Positions 33,434-41,423 of a DNA stretch of 64,000 bases are shown in pieces. The stretch lies in assembly GCF_048820915.1 (NCBI RefSeq), contig NZ_JBMERR010000003.1, forward strand, positions 1 through 64,000, given 5' to 3'. A model generated the notes under the pieces. It did no database searches. It was not told the origin of the DNA and saw only the letters and a program-made list of their open reading frames with translations. The DNA is from Cribrihabitans_A pelagius (GTDB lineage Bacteria; Pseudomonadota; Alphaproteobacteria; Rhodobacterales; Rhodobacteraceae). Each line of letters starts with the position of its first letter. Position 1 is the first letter of the stretch. A program made the translations under genes and the position numbers.

Positions 33434-33802
33434 ATGCGCAATGCGGCGCTGGTACTGGGAATCGTGGCGGGGCTCTTTGCCATGATCGTGGGGTTCGCGG
33501 GCTATGGCTATACCGCGGCGGTTGAGTATTTCGGCCCGGTCGAGGGGCTGGCCGGGCAGGTGGAGAATGTCCCGCAACTCCGGCTGATGGCGGTGCTGGC
33601 GCCGCTCTTGGCGATTGCGGGCGGCGCGATGGCTCGGGCGCGGGCGCTGTGGGGCGGGGTGCTGCTGCTGGCTTCAGCCGCGGCAATGTATGCGGGGTTC
33701 GGCTTCAACGTCTTTACCATCTTTCCGCTGAGTTTTGCGCTGGCGGCAGGCCTCTTGGCGCTGGCCGCGGGCAAACCGGACGAGCCCAAGGCGCATTTCT
33801 GA
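33434..33802 (+). CDS. small integral membrane protein
   Basis: This 122-residue protein has four hydrophobic stretches: AALVLGIVAGLFAMIVGFAG, then LRLMAVLAPLLAIAGGAMAR, ALWGGVLLLASAAAMYAGFG and VFTIFPLSFALAAGLLALAA. A short polar tail DEPKAHF ends it. It is a conserved type of protein in Rhodobacterales without a known function. It is 42 bp after the ArsC-like gene and ends at a bidirectional terminator. Confidence 0.65.
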   Translation: MRNAALVLGIVAGLFAMIVGFAGYGYTAAVEYFGPVEGLAGQVENVPQLRLMAVLAPLLAIAGGAMARARALWGGVLLLASAAAMYAGFGFNVFTIFPLSFALAAGLLALAAGKPDEPKAHF

Positions 33803-33840
33803 ACCGGGCGCGGCCAGGTCCGCCATGAACGCCGCCACGA

Positions 33841-33876
33841 AAAAGGCGCCGCTGCCAGACGGGCAGGGCGCCTTTT
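33841..33876. terminator. bidirectional Rho-independent terminator
   Basis: AAAAGGCGCC (33841-33850) pairs with GGCGCCTTTT (33867-33876) over an inner CTGCC/GGCAG stem. A and T tracts on both sides let it stop the membrane-protein transcript on plus and the bufferin operon on minus. Confidence 0.92.
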
Positions 33877-33895
33877 GCTTGTCCCGCCCCGTGCC

Positions 33896-34450
33896 TCAGC
33901 CCTCCACGCGGCGGCTGATCAGCGCATCGAGCGAAAGCGCCCCCGCGCCGCGCACCACCAGATAGGCGAGCACAAACACCCAGAACAGCCGCTGGTCCAG
34001 GATTACACCGTCCGGAAAACGGTCGAACAGCGCGCCCAGCGTCTTGGTGTCGGTGGCGCCGTGGCCGAAGATGTCGGTGAGGGATTGCACCACGATGAAG
34101 CCGATCATGCAAAGCGCGGAGAGCCGGGTGAACAGGCCGATCACGATCAGGAGCGGCAGCAGGAACTCAGCATAGGTGCCCGCCAGCACAACCAGCGTGT
34201 GGAAGGCGCCGAACTGCGAGACATCATAGCCTGCCGCCTCCAGCTGTTTCGGGAAGATCTGGCTGTAGGCGCCGACCGAGGGCGTGAACAGCCCCGCCAG
34301 ACCGCCGCCCAGCTTGGTCAGGCCGGAGTTCCAGAAATACACCAGCAGCGTCGCGGCAAAAACAAAGCGCGCGATGAGCGGCAGCAGCCGGTCTCCGGCC
34401 CGCGCGACGGGGGTGAAAACGGCGTGATGGAAGGATACAAGTGCGTGCAT
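33896..34450 (-). CDS. DoxX-family membrane protein of the bufferin operon
   Basis: This 184-residue protein has four transmembrane helices. Family segments are FVFAATLLVYFWNSGLTKLG, LAGTYAEFLLPLLIVIGLFT and LSALCMIGFIVVQSL. DoxX proteins are often the fourth gene of MNIO/bufferin operons, where they are thought to act in membrane redox or copper handling. The start at 34450 (AAGGG seven bases upstream) is preferred to 34465. It follows bufC by 4 bp. Only the family, not the role, is shown by sequence. Confidence 0.87.
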   Translation of the reverse strand: MHALVSFHHAVFTPVARAGDRLLPLIARFVFAATLLVYFWNSGLTKLGGGLAGLFTPSVGAYSQIFPKQLEAAGYDVSQFGAFHTLVVLAGTYAEFLLPLLIVIGLFTRLSALCMIGFIVVQSLTDIFGHGATDTKTLGALFDRFPDGVILDQRLFWVFVLAYLVVRGAGALSLDALISRRVEG

Positions 34451-34454
34451 GGGG

Positions 34455-35225
34455 TTACCCTTCATTGGTCTCTGCGGAAGTATTCAGTACGGTGATCGCG
34501 CCGCCCTGCAGGAGCAGGGCCAGCGTGGCGCCAAGATCAAAGCCGGGGGTGTCCTCCGCAGCGTGGTCCAGCGCCGCGCCAAGGCTTTCTCCCGCCGTCA
34601 GCGCGCCGATCCAAGCGCCGCCGCCCGGCGGCAGCAGGGCGGGGGCTGGGTCGAATTCGGGCCGGGTGACCAGCACGTCCTGCCCACCCGCCTGCGGCTT
34701 GGGCGCGCCGGCCTCAGAGTTGTAGCGCCAGATCGCATGCAGCGGCCACGACGAGCGCAGAAGCTGCACCGCGGGGGCAAATTCCAGCGTCGCCGCCATC
34801 AGCGTTTCCGGCGCCATCGCGCCCAAAGTTTCCGGCGCGATGGGTATGGCATCACGGGCGTGATAGGCGCGGCGCAGCGCCAGCTCCAGCCGGGCCACAT
34901 CGCCCAGATAGCCGAGGTGCGCTAGCTGCGGCATCGCCTCCAGAAAGGCGGGGAACTCCGCGCCGTAGAACATCATCAGCGGCGACGCGGGCGGATGCGC
35001 GCGCAGGTAGAGCCGCGCGATCCCGTCCATGTTTTCCTTGCCAAGCAGCTTGGCAATCACCGGGAAGGCGCTGTGCAGCGCCTCGCACAGGGAGACGGTC
35101 ACGTTGTTGCGGTAGACGTCGAAGCGGCGGCCGGCGGGCCGGGCAAGGTGATCCTGCAAGCCCTCCGGCACCGACTGGCCGGGATCCATCAGGGCGCGGG
35201 TGAACTGGGACTGGGAGACGCTCAT
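34455..35225 (-). CDS. bufC: BufC/HvfC-like DUF2063 protein (RiPP partner of MNIO)
   Basis: This 256-residue protein begins MSVSQSQFTRALMDP and has the DUF2063 signature FDVYRNNVTVSLCEALHSAF, then GEN-like HPPASPLMMFYGAEFPAFLE (about residues 75-95). In bufferin and TglHI/MbnBC-type systems this protein presents the precursor peptide to the MNIO enzyme. Older labels call it a DNA-binding domain protein; no such function is needed here. It overlaps bufB by four bases (ATGA), a sign of a stoichiometric complex. Confidence 0.87.
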   Translation of the reverse strand: MSVSQSQFTRALMDPGQSVPEGLQDHLARPAGRRFDVYRNNVTVSLCEALHSAFPVIAKLLGKENMDGIARLYLRAHPPASPLMMFYGAEFPAFLEAMPQLAHLGYLGDVARLELALRRAYHARDAIPIAPETLGAMAPETLMAATLEFAPAVQLLRSSWPLHAIWRYNSEAGAPKPQAGGQDVLVTRPEFDPAPALLPPGGGAWIGALTAGESLGAALDHAAEDTPGFDLGATLALLLQGGAITVLNTSAETNEG

Positions 35226-36076
35226 GCGGGCACCCTTTCCAGCGCGGCGGCCGCACGCGCGGCCTCCCCCGCGAGCACATCCCAGGCGGGCACGTCGTTG
35301 TCCCATTCGATCAGCACCGGCTTCGGGCCAGAGCGTGCCAGCGTGTAGTCCAGGAGCGTCCAGACTGGATCGGCCACCGGGGTGCCGTGGCTGTCGATCA
35401 GCAGCGGGCCGCCGCTGCCGTCCTCATCCTCGTCATGGCCGCCAAGGTGGATTTCGCCGGCCTGATCCAGCGGGAAGGCGTCGATATAGCCTTGGGGCGA
35501 AAAGCCGAGGTTGGTGGCGGAAACAAAGACGTTGTTCACGTCCAGTAGCAGCCCGCAGCCGGTGCGCCGCGCGATCTCACCCAGGAACTCCGGCTCGGAC
35601 CAGGTGCTTTCGGAAAAGCTCAGGTAGCTCGAAGGATTTTCCAGCAGCATCTGCCGCCCGGCCGTCTCCTGCACTTCAGCGATGTGATCGCAGATTCGGG
35701 AGAGCGTCGCGCTGGTGTAGGGCAGGGGCAGCAGGTCGTTGTAGAAATGGCTGTCATGCGTGGACCAGGCCAGGTGTTCGGAAAAACTTGCAGGCTTGAG
35801 CCAGCCCATGAGGTGCTTCAGCCGCGCCAGGTGGTCTGCGTCGAGCCGGCCCTCGCCGCCGATCGACAGGCCAACGCCATGCACCGATATGGGAAAGCGT
35901 TCCGCCAGGTGGCGCAGCTGGGCCAGCGGACGGCCGCCGCCGCCCATGTAGTTCTCGGCGTGGATTTCCAGCCACTCAACCGCGCCCGGATTCGCCAGCA
36001 GATCGGAGAAATGCTGCGGCTTGTAGCCCACGCCCGGCGCGGCGGGCAGGTGTTTGCGTGCGGCGGCGTCCAGCAT
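35222..36076 (-). CDS. bufB: BufB/HvfB-like multinuclear iron oxidase (MNIO, DUF692)
   Basis: This 284-residue TIM-barrel enzyme of the DUF692 family modifies Cys residues of a partner peptide with O2 at an Fe centre. Conserved ligand-bearing segments are present: SVHGVGLSIGG, FSEHLAWS, LLENPSSYL, LLLDVNNVFVSATNLGF, GEIHLGGHD and LIDSHGTPV. These provide the His, Asp, Glu and Asn ligands expected. AGGAG lies 6 bp before the ATG. It is separated from the precursor gene bufA1 by a hairpin terminator. Copper-binding bufferin maturation is inferred from the operon. Confidence 0.92.
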   Translation of the reverse strand: MLDAAARKHLPAAPGVGYKPQHFSDLLANPGAVEWLEIHAENYMGGGGRPLAQLRHLAERFPISVHGVGLSIGGEGRLDADHLARLKHLMGWLKPASFSEHLAWSTHDSHFYNDLLPLPYTSATLSRICDHIAEVQETAGRQMLLENPSSYLSFSESTWSEPEFLGEIARRTGCGLLLDVNNVFVSATNLGFSPQGYIDAFPLDQAGEIHLGGHDEDEDGSGGPLLIDSHGTPVADPVWTLLDYTLARSGPKPVLIEWDNDVPAWDVLAGEAARAAAALERVPA

Positions 36077-36123
36077 GGCGGCTCCTGTTGCGGTGTTCGC
36101 GGCAGATGCGGGGAGGCGGATGC

Positions 36124-36153
36124 AAAAAGGGCGGGAATTGCCGTCTCCCGCCC
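36124..36153 (-). terminator. intra-operon terminator between bufA1 and bufB
   Basis: GGGCGGGA (36129-36136) pairs with TCCCGCCC (36146-36153), followed on the minus strand by T5 (A5 at 36124-36128). It lies 21 bp after the bufA1 stop and about 48 bp before the bufB start. Partial termination would give many peptide transcripts and few enzyme transcripts. Confidence 0.85.
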
Positions 36154-36174
36154 CCCTGTTGTACTTTCGCGCGC

Positions 36175-36480
36175 TTATGCGGGCAGGTCGCGTTCCAGCG
36201 GCTCCAGCGAGCCCTTGCGCTCCGAACCATCTGCGGTTTGCGGCAGTTCGATCTCTTCGCAGGTGCCTGCATCAACCAGGGTCCAAGCGTTGCCCTGATA
36301 GTCCATAGTCGAGGTGCCGGCGCAGGTGGTGCCGGGGCCTGCGGCACAGTCGTTCTGGCCGGCCAGCGAAACGCCGTAGCATTTTTCCTTGGTGCCCGCG
36401 GCAGCGGGAACGGCCGATGCGGCGGCCAGGGCGGCGGCAACGGCGCCTGCGACGGCCAGGGATTTTGCGGTGTTCGACAT
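36175..36480 (-). CDS. bufA1: BufA1-type bufferin precursor peptide (DUF2282)
   Basis: This 101-residue protein has a signal peptide (about residues 1-28, Ala-rich, ending PAAAG). The mature core carries four Cys at 34, 45, 53 and 74 in KCYGVSLAGQNDC, TTCAG and AGTCEEI, matching the conserved DUF2282 pattern. In characterised bufferins the MNIO/BufC pair converts core Cys residues and the exported peptide binds copper. The C-terminal tail (about 78-101) is charged and probably disordered. It is the first gene of the operon; the promoter is in 36481-36660. Confidence 0.92.
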   Translation of the reverse strand: MSNTAKSLAVAGAVAAALAAASAVPAAAGTKEKCYGVSLAGQNDCAAGPGTTCAGTSTMDYQGNAWTLVDAGTCEEIELPQTADGSERKGSLEPLERDLPA

Positions 36481-36545
36481 CTCGGTAAGTCCTTTTCGGT
36501 TTTGCTTGCGGTGTCGGGTATGACAGGGAAACCCTAGCGCGCAGT

Positions 36546-36559
36546 TTAAGCGAACTTAA
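36546..36559. promoter_or_regulatory. dyad in the bufA1 promoter region
   Basis: TTAAG-CGAA-CTTAA is a perfect inverted repeat about 66-79 bp upstream of bufA1. It could be an operator or part of the promoter. Known bufferin operons respond to copper through extracytoplasmic sigma factors or other regulators; I see no sure sigma site here. Confidence 0.35.
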
Positions 36560-36663
36560 GTCACGACCCTGTGTCTCACGCCCGTGTCAGCATATGTTAT
36601 GGCAACTTGCGGCAATCGGGCGCGCAGGGGGCTGTTATCAGGCGGTTTTTCGCCCCTTCGTAA

Positions 36664-36690
36664 CAAAACGGCCCCCGAGGGGGGGCCGCT
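36664..36690 (-). terminator. Rho-independent terminator of thrS
   Basis: CGGCCCCC (36669-36676) pairs with GGGGGCCG (36681-36688) and is followed on the minus strand by TTTTG. It starts about 24 bp after the thrS stop. Confidence 0.88.
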
Positions 36691-36713
36691 AGATGCTGGA
36701 ATGGCGGGAATTG

Positions 36714-38660
36714 TTACAGAAGATCCGGCGGGGTGGCCTCCGCGGCCAGCGCCTTTGTAACATTTTCAAGGCTTTCCACCTTGGTCTGCTTCTCGCCCAG
36801 GCGGCGGATAGAGACAGTGCGCTCTTCCACCTCGCGGTGGCCGACGGCGAGGATGACCGGCACCTTGCCCACGGAATGCTCGCGGACCTTGTAGCTGATC
36901 TTCTCGTTGCGGACGTCGGCCTCGGCGCGCACGCCGGCCTTCTTCAGCTCGGCCACGACTTCATGCACGTAGTCGTCAGCCTCCGAAGTGATCGAGGCGA
37001 CCACAACCTGGCGCGGCGCCAGCCAGAACGGCAGCTTGCCCGCATGGCTTTCGATCAGGATGCCGATGAAGCGCTCGAAGGAGCCCAGGCAGGCGCGGTG
37101 CAGCATGTAGGGGCGGTGCTTGGCGCCGTCCTCGCCGATGTAATTGGCATTCAGACGCTCCGGCAGGTTGGGATCCACCTGGAAGGTGCCGCACTGCCAG
37201 ACCCGGCCAATGGCATCGGTCAGTTTGAAGTCCAGCTTGGGGCCGTAGAAGGCGCCTTCGCCCGGGTCCAGCGTATAGGCGTTGCCGGTCTTCTTGATGG
37301 CGTTTTCCAGCGCTGCCTCGACATGGTCCCAGCTTTCTTCGCTGCCAACGCGTTTTTCCGGACGGGTGGCGAACATGATCTCAAATTCCTCGAACCCCAG
37401 ATCCTTGTAAACTGAGGACAGGAAGTCGATAAACTTGGCGCATTCCGCCTCGATCTGCTCTTCGGTGCAGAAGATATGCGCATCGTCCTGGGTAAAGCCG
37501 CGCACCCGCATGATGCCGTGCAGCGCGCCCGAGGGCTCGTAGCGGTTGCAGGAGCCGAATTCGGCCATCCGCAGCGGCAGGTCGCGGTAGGATTTGAGGC
37601 CCTGGTTGTAGACCTGCACATGGCACGGGCAGTTCATCGGCTTCAGCGCGTTGATGGTTTTCTCACGCGCGTGCTCCTCGTCCACTTCGACGATGAACAT
37701 GTGCTCCTGATACTTGTCCCAGTGACCCGAGGCCTCCCACAGCTTGCGGTCGACCACCTGCGGGGTATTCACCTCGACATAGCCGTCGGCGCGCTGTTTG
37801 CGGCGCATGTAGTTCTGCAGCTCGGTGTAAATGGTCCAGCCGTTCGGATGCCAGAAGATCTGGCCCGGCGCTTCTTCCTGCATATGGAAGAGGTTCATCT
37901 CGCGGCCCAGCTTGCGGTGGTCGCGCTTGGCAGCCTCCTCCAGCATGGTGAGGTGGGCCTTCAGCTTCTCCTTGCCGGTGAAGGCAACGCCGTAGATCCG
38001 CTGCAGCATGGCGCGCGAGCTGTCGCCGCGCCAGTAGGCGCCGGCAATGCTCATCAGCTTGAAGGCATCGCCCGGCAGCTGGCCGGTGTGCTGAAGATGC
38101 GGGCCGCGGCAAAGATCCTGCCAGTCACCATGCCAGTACATCCGCAGCGGCTCATCGCCGGGAATGCTCTCGATCAGCTCGACCTTATAAGGCTCATTGT
38201 TGTCGGTGTAATGCTGGATCGCGCGGTCGCGCTCCCAGACCTCGGTGCGGACCTCATCACGCTTGTTGATGATTTCCTTCATCTTTTTCTCGATGGCGCC
38301 GAGATCTTCGGGGGTGAAGGGCTCAGCCCGGTCGAAGTCGTAATACCAGCCGTTCTCGATCACCGGGCCGATGGTGACCTTGGTGTCGGGCCAGATTTCC
38401 TGCACTGCGCGCGCCATCACATGGGCAAGGTCATGGCGGATCAGCTCGTTGGCCTGCACCTCGTCCTTCATGGTGTGGATGGCGATAGCGGCGTCATCTT
38501 CGATCGGCCACTGCAGGTCCCAGTGCTGATCGTTGACGGTGGCGGAGATGGCCTTCTTGGCCAGCGAGGTGGAAATGCTGGAGGCCACCTGCGCCGGGGT
38601 TACGCCCGCGTCATAGGATCGTGCATTGCCATCGGGGAAGGTGAGAGAGATTTGGGCCAT
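36714..38660 (-). CDS. thrS: threonine--tRNA ligase
   Basis: This 648-residue class II synthetase charges tRNA-Thr. It has an N-terminal TGS domain (about residues 1-60, LTFPDGNARSYDAGVTPAQV), an editing domain with the zinc/His motif HDLAHVMARAVQEIWP, the catalytic core with MNCPCHVQVY, MRVRGFTQDDAHIFC and the YGPKLDFKL segment, and a C-terminal anticodon domain (about 545-640, KISYKVREHSVGKVPVILAV). The start at 38660 (MAQISLTF) is set by family length; the frame runs 98 codons further into non-homologous sequence. Confidence 0.96.
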   Translation of the reverse strand: MAQISLTFPDGNARSYDAGVTPAQVASSISTSLAKKAISATVNDQHWDLQWPIEDDAAIAIHTMKDEVQANELIRHDLAHVMARAVQEIWPDTKVTIGPVIENGWYYDFDRAEPFTPEDLGAIEKKMKEIINKRDEVRTEVWERDRAIQHYTDNNEPYKVELIESIPGDEPLRMYWHGDWQDLCRGPHLQHTGQLPGDAFKLMSIAGAYWRGDSSRAMLQRIYGVAFTGKEKLKAHLTMLEEAAKRDHRKLGREMNLFHMQEEAPGQIFWHPNGWTIYTELQNYMRRKQRADGYVEVNTPQVVDRKLWEASGHWDKYQEHMFIVEVDEEHAREKTINALKPMNCPCHVQVYNQGLKSYRDLPLRMAEFGSCNRYEPSGALHGIMRVRGFTQDDAHIFCTEEQIEAECAKFIDFLSSVYKDLGFEEFEIMFATRPEKRVGSEESWDHVEAALENAIKKTGNAYTLDPGEGAFYGPKLDFKLTDAIGRVWQCGTFQVDPNLPERLNANYIGEDGAKHRPYMLHRACLGSFERFIGILIESHAGKLPFWLAPRQVVVASITSEADDYVHEVVAELKKAGVRAEADVRNEKISYKVREHSVGKVPVILAVGHREVEERTVSIRRLGEKQTKVESLENVTKALAAEATPPDLL

Positions 38661-38769
38661 GGTCTGGCTGCTCCTCGTCGGTTTGGCGCCCACAGAACGC
38701 CCGGTTGCGGGTTTGTGTCTGGGCGCTATGTGAAGCCCGGGCGCGGGCAAGTCAAGCCGGGGGAGGCCA

Positions 38770-39207
38770 GAGGACGGCGGCAACTGGACTTTTCCGGGAG
38801 CCGGCCGGCGGCGGCGCGGCGGACGCGGCCGAGGCGCGCAACGGGCAGCGCCATGCGGTGTTGCTGTCGATGACCAAGGCCGCCGGCAGGCTGATTGGCC
38901 CCAAGCCAGGGCTGAGCTGAATGCCGGCGGGCGCAGTGTGCGCTTCGTCTTCATCGCCGCCCTGGTGCCGCTGCGTGAGCCGGGGGCGCTCTTGCCGCAG
39001 GTGATCCTCGCGGGCTGGGTTGCGCGGTGGAAGCGGTGCTAACGGGCCCGGGCGGGCGGTTCGGCGATGCAGGGCGCGGCGGCGGCGATTGCGCTGGTGG
39101 CGCTGCCGCCTGAAGGCTGGGCGGCGGGGCTCGCGGTCTGCCTGGCGCCCATGGCGCTCGCCGCATTGCCCGGAGCGCCGGCGCTGGAGGAGGCGGAGGG
39201 CGGCTGA
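38770..39207 (+). pseudogene. probable decayed membrane-protein remnant
   Basis: Successive short frames on the plus strand look like coding remnants rather than noise: NGQRHAVLLSMTKAAGRLIG (ending at 38920), then GSVRFVFIAALVPLREPGAL (ending about 39040), then GAAAAIALVALPPEGWAAGL, ending EEAEGG at 39207. The last two are hydrophobic. They are in different frames and broken by stops, as expected of a degraded multispanning protein. The family could not be fixed and the joins are not certain. The region separates thrS from the hydrolase gene. Confidence 0.3.
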
Positions 39208-39290
39208 GCCGCCGGTAAACCATTGCAAACGGGGTTTTCCTGCCGTGCGGAACAGGGCACTCTGGCGCGGTGATTGCAACCGAGGACGCC

Positions 39291-40040
39291 ATGACCAAAC
39301 CCGAATACCTCGACACGCCCGATGGGCGCCGCATCGCCTACCACCGCAGCGCAGGGCAGGGGCCCTGGGTGGTGTTCCTTGGCGGGCTGAAATCCGACAT
39401 GGAAGGCACCAAGGCGGTGCATCTGGAAGCCTGGGCCAAGGCCCGCGGCCAGTCATTCCTGCGGTTCGACTATTCCGGCCACGGCGAAAGCTCAGGGCGA
39501 TTCGAGGAGGGCTGCATCGGCGACTGGCACGAGGACACGCTGGCCGCGGTCAACGCGCTGACCGAGGGCGAGGTGGTGCCCGTCGGCTCCTCCATGGGCG
39601 GCTGGCAGGCGCTGCTGCTGGCGCGCGCGATGCCGGAGCGGATCAAGGGCATGGTCACCATCGCCGCAGCCCCGGACTTCACCGAGGACGGCTATTGGGC
39701 CAATTTCTCGGACAGCCAGAAGGCGCAGCTGGAAAGCCAAGGCTATGTTGAACTGCCCAGCGACTACATGGAGCCCTACCACATCAGCAAGCGGATGATC
39801 GAGGACGGCCGCAAGCGGCTGGTGCTGCGCTCGCCGCTGTTCCTGCCGTTCCCGGTGCGCGGCCTGCAGGGCACCGCCGACACCGCCGTCTCCACCGAGA
39901 CCGCACTGCGGCTGATGAGCCATGCCACTTGCCCCGACATGCGGCTGGCGCTGGTCAAGGACGCCGATCACCGCTTCTCGGACCCGGCCTGCCTGACGAT
40001 GATCGAAACCGCGGTGCGTGAGGTGCTGGGCGAAGTCTGA
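39291..40040 (+). CDS. alpha/beta hydrolase, ABHD10-like
   Basis: This 249-residue alpha/beta-hydrolase begins MTKPEYLDTPDGRRIAYHRS. The nucleophile elbow GSSMGGW (about residue 100) contains the Ser, the acid is probably the Asp of LVKDADHRF, and the His is in the same segment. WVVFLGGLKSDMEGTKAVHL and RFDYSGHGESSG give the oxyanion-hole region. The sequence resembles mitochondrial ABHD10 (mycophenolic acid acyl-glucuronide esterase and depalmitoylase). An in-frame GTG at 39270 is an alternative start. The substrate is unknown. Confidence 0.85.
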   Translation: MTKPEYLDTPDGRRIAYHRSAGQGPWVVFLGGLKSDMEGTKAVHLEAWAKARGQSFLRFDYSGHGESSGRFEEGCIGDWHEDTLAAVNALTEGEVVPVGSSMGGWQALLLARAMPERIKGMVTIAAAPDFTEDGYWANFSDSQKAQLESQGYVELPSDYMEPYHISKRMIEDGRKRLVLRSPLFLPFPVRGLQGTADTAVSTETALRLMSHATCPDMRLALVKDADHRFSDPACLTMIETAVREVLGEV

Positions 40041-40131
40041 CACCGGGGCGGCAGGCTCCATGTTCGCGCATTGGTCCGCGTTCACATGAGTGCTATCCTT
40101 CGCGCAGCTTTCAACCAGGGAGAATCCCACG

Positions 40132-40557
40132 ATGGAACAGCGGGTAAGCCTGATCACGCTGGGCGTGCCGGACACGGCGGCCGCCGCGGCTTTCTATGAG
40201 GCGCTGGGCTGGCGGCGGGCGCAGAGCCCGGACGGGGTGGTGGCTTTTGATCTGCTGTCGCAGACGCTGGGGCTTTATCCGCTCGATGCCTTGGCCGAGG
40301 ACATCGGCCTGCCGCCTTCGGCACTGGGTGCGGGTGCCATGACGCTCAGCCACAACACCCGCAGTCAGGAGGAGGTGTCAGAACTGCTCGCCGCCGCCGA
40401 AGCCGCCGGCGCGGAGATCCTGAAGCCCGCGCAGGATGCGTTCTGGGGCGGCCACCACGGCTATTTCCGCAGCCCCGACGGCCACATCTGGGAGATCGCC
40501 TTCAACCCGTTTTCCACCCTCGGCACCGATGGCGCCTTTTGCTGGAACGGTTACTGA
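40132..40557 (+). CDS. VOC-family protein (glyoxalase/bleomycin-resistance type)
   Basis: This 141-residue protein starts MEQRVSLITLGVPDTAAAAA, with a second VOC strand set FWGGHHGYFRSPDGHIWEIA near the C-terminus, which supplies a His/Glu metal pair typical of the superfamily. FYEALGWRRAQSPDG is the helical part after the first strand. There is no signal peptide. It is independent of the glyoxalase I at 28 kb. Activity unknown. Confidence 0.87.
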   Translation: MEQRVSLITLGVPDTAAAAAFYEALGWRRAQSPDGVVAFDLLSQTLGLYPLDALAEDIGLPPSALGAGAMTLSHNTRSQEEVSELLAAAEAAGAEILKPAQDAFWGGHHGYFRSPDGHIWEIAFNPFSTLGTDGAFCWNGY

Positions 40558-40672
40558 CCGTGGCGCGCCGGCGGCAGCTGCATTAAAAAATGCCTCTTAT
40601 GCGCTGATTTTATTGTCGGCTTCCGCCCGCGGCCTGCACAGTTGAAAGGCAGGCAGACCGCGAGGGCAGGCA

Positions 40673-41419
40673 ATGGGGCAGACGCAACAACCAGGCCAGG
40701 AACCTTTGGTGCTGCTGCCGGGCATGATGTGCGACGGGCGGATATTCGAGCCCCAGGTCAGGACATTTTCAGGCAGCATGCCGGTCATGGTGCTGCCGCT
40801 GGCAGGTGGTGGCACGGTGGAGGAGATCGCCTCCCGCATGCTCGCCAACCTGCCGCCGCGCTTTGCGCTGGCAGGGCAGGAGATGGGCGCGATCCTGGCG
40901 ATGGAGTTGGTCCGCCGCGCGCCGGACCGGGTGACCCGGCTCTGCCTGATGGCGGCGACGGCCCTGGCCGACACGCCGCAGCAAGCCGCCGACCGCGAGC
41001 CGCTGATCATCGCCGCCCGCACCGGCCGTCTGCAGGACGCCTTGCAAGCTACCCTGCCGCCGGATGTGCTGGCGCCGGGGCTGCGGCGGCTGGAAGTGCT
41101 GGAGATGTACTGCCGGATGGGTCTGGAACTTGGCCCAGAGCTTTACGAAAGCCAGACCCGTGCCTTGCAGCGGCGGCCCGATCAGCAGGCGGTATTGCGC
41201 CGGGTGAAAGTGCCGGCGCTGGTGCTCTGCGGGGCACACGACCGGCTGACGCCGGTGGCCAAGCACGAACTTCTGGCGCAGCTGATCCCCAGCGCCCGGC
41301 TGGAGGTGATCGAGGATGCGGGCCACATGCCGGTGCTGGAACAGCCCGAGGCGGTGAACCGAGCGCTGCTAAGCTGGCTGGCCGAGCCGCCCGTTGAGGC
41401 TGGCCTCCGCCTGCACTGA
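40673..41419 (+). CDS. alpha/beta-hydrolase-fold protein with altered nucleophile
   Basis: This 248-residue protein has the alpha/beta hydrolase fold: LVLLPGMMCDGRIFEP for the oxyanion-hole strand, ALVLCGAHDRLTP with the Asp, and EDAGHMPVLEQPEAV with the His. The nucleophile elbow reads LAGQEMGAILAME, so the expected Ser of GxSxG is Glu and the following Gly is Ala. The protein may be inactive or have a different chemistry. It stands alone between the VOC gene and the minus-strand phaZ operon. AT-rich DNA (40575-40620) precedes it. Confidence 0.8.
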   Translation: MGQTQQPGQEPLVLLPGMMCDGRIFEPQVRTFSGSMPVMVLPLAGGGTVEEIASRMLANLPPRFALAGQEMGAILAMELVRRAPDRVTRLCLMAATALADTPQQAADREPLIIAARTGRLQDALQATLPPDVLAPGLRRLEVLEMYCRMGLELGPELYESQTRALQRRPDQQAVLRRVKVPALVLCGAHDRLTPVAKHELLAQLIPSARLEVIEDAGHMPVLEQPEAVNRALLSWLAEPPVEAGLRLH

Positions 41420-41423
41420 CGTT

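Noticed and set aside
36481..36660. Search for a sigma-factor promoter of the bufferin operon
   Set aside because: Several GTGAC- and TGTCA-like words occur but no pair has a spacing I could defend as an ECF promoter.
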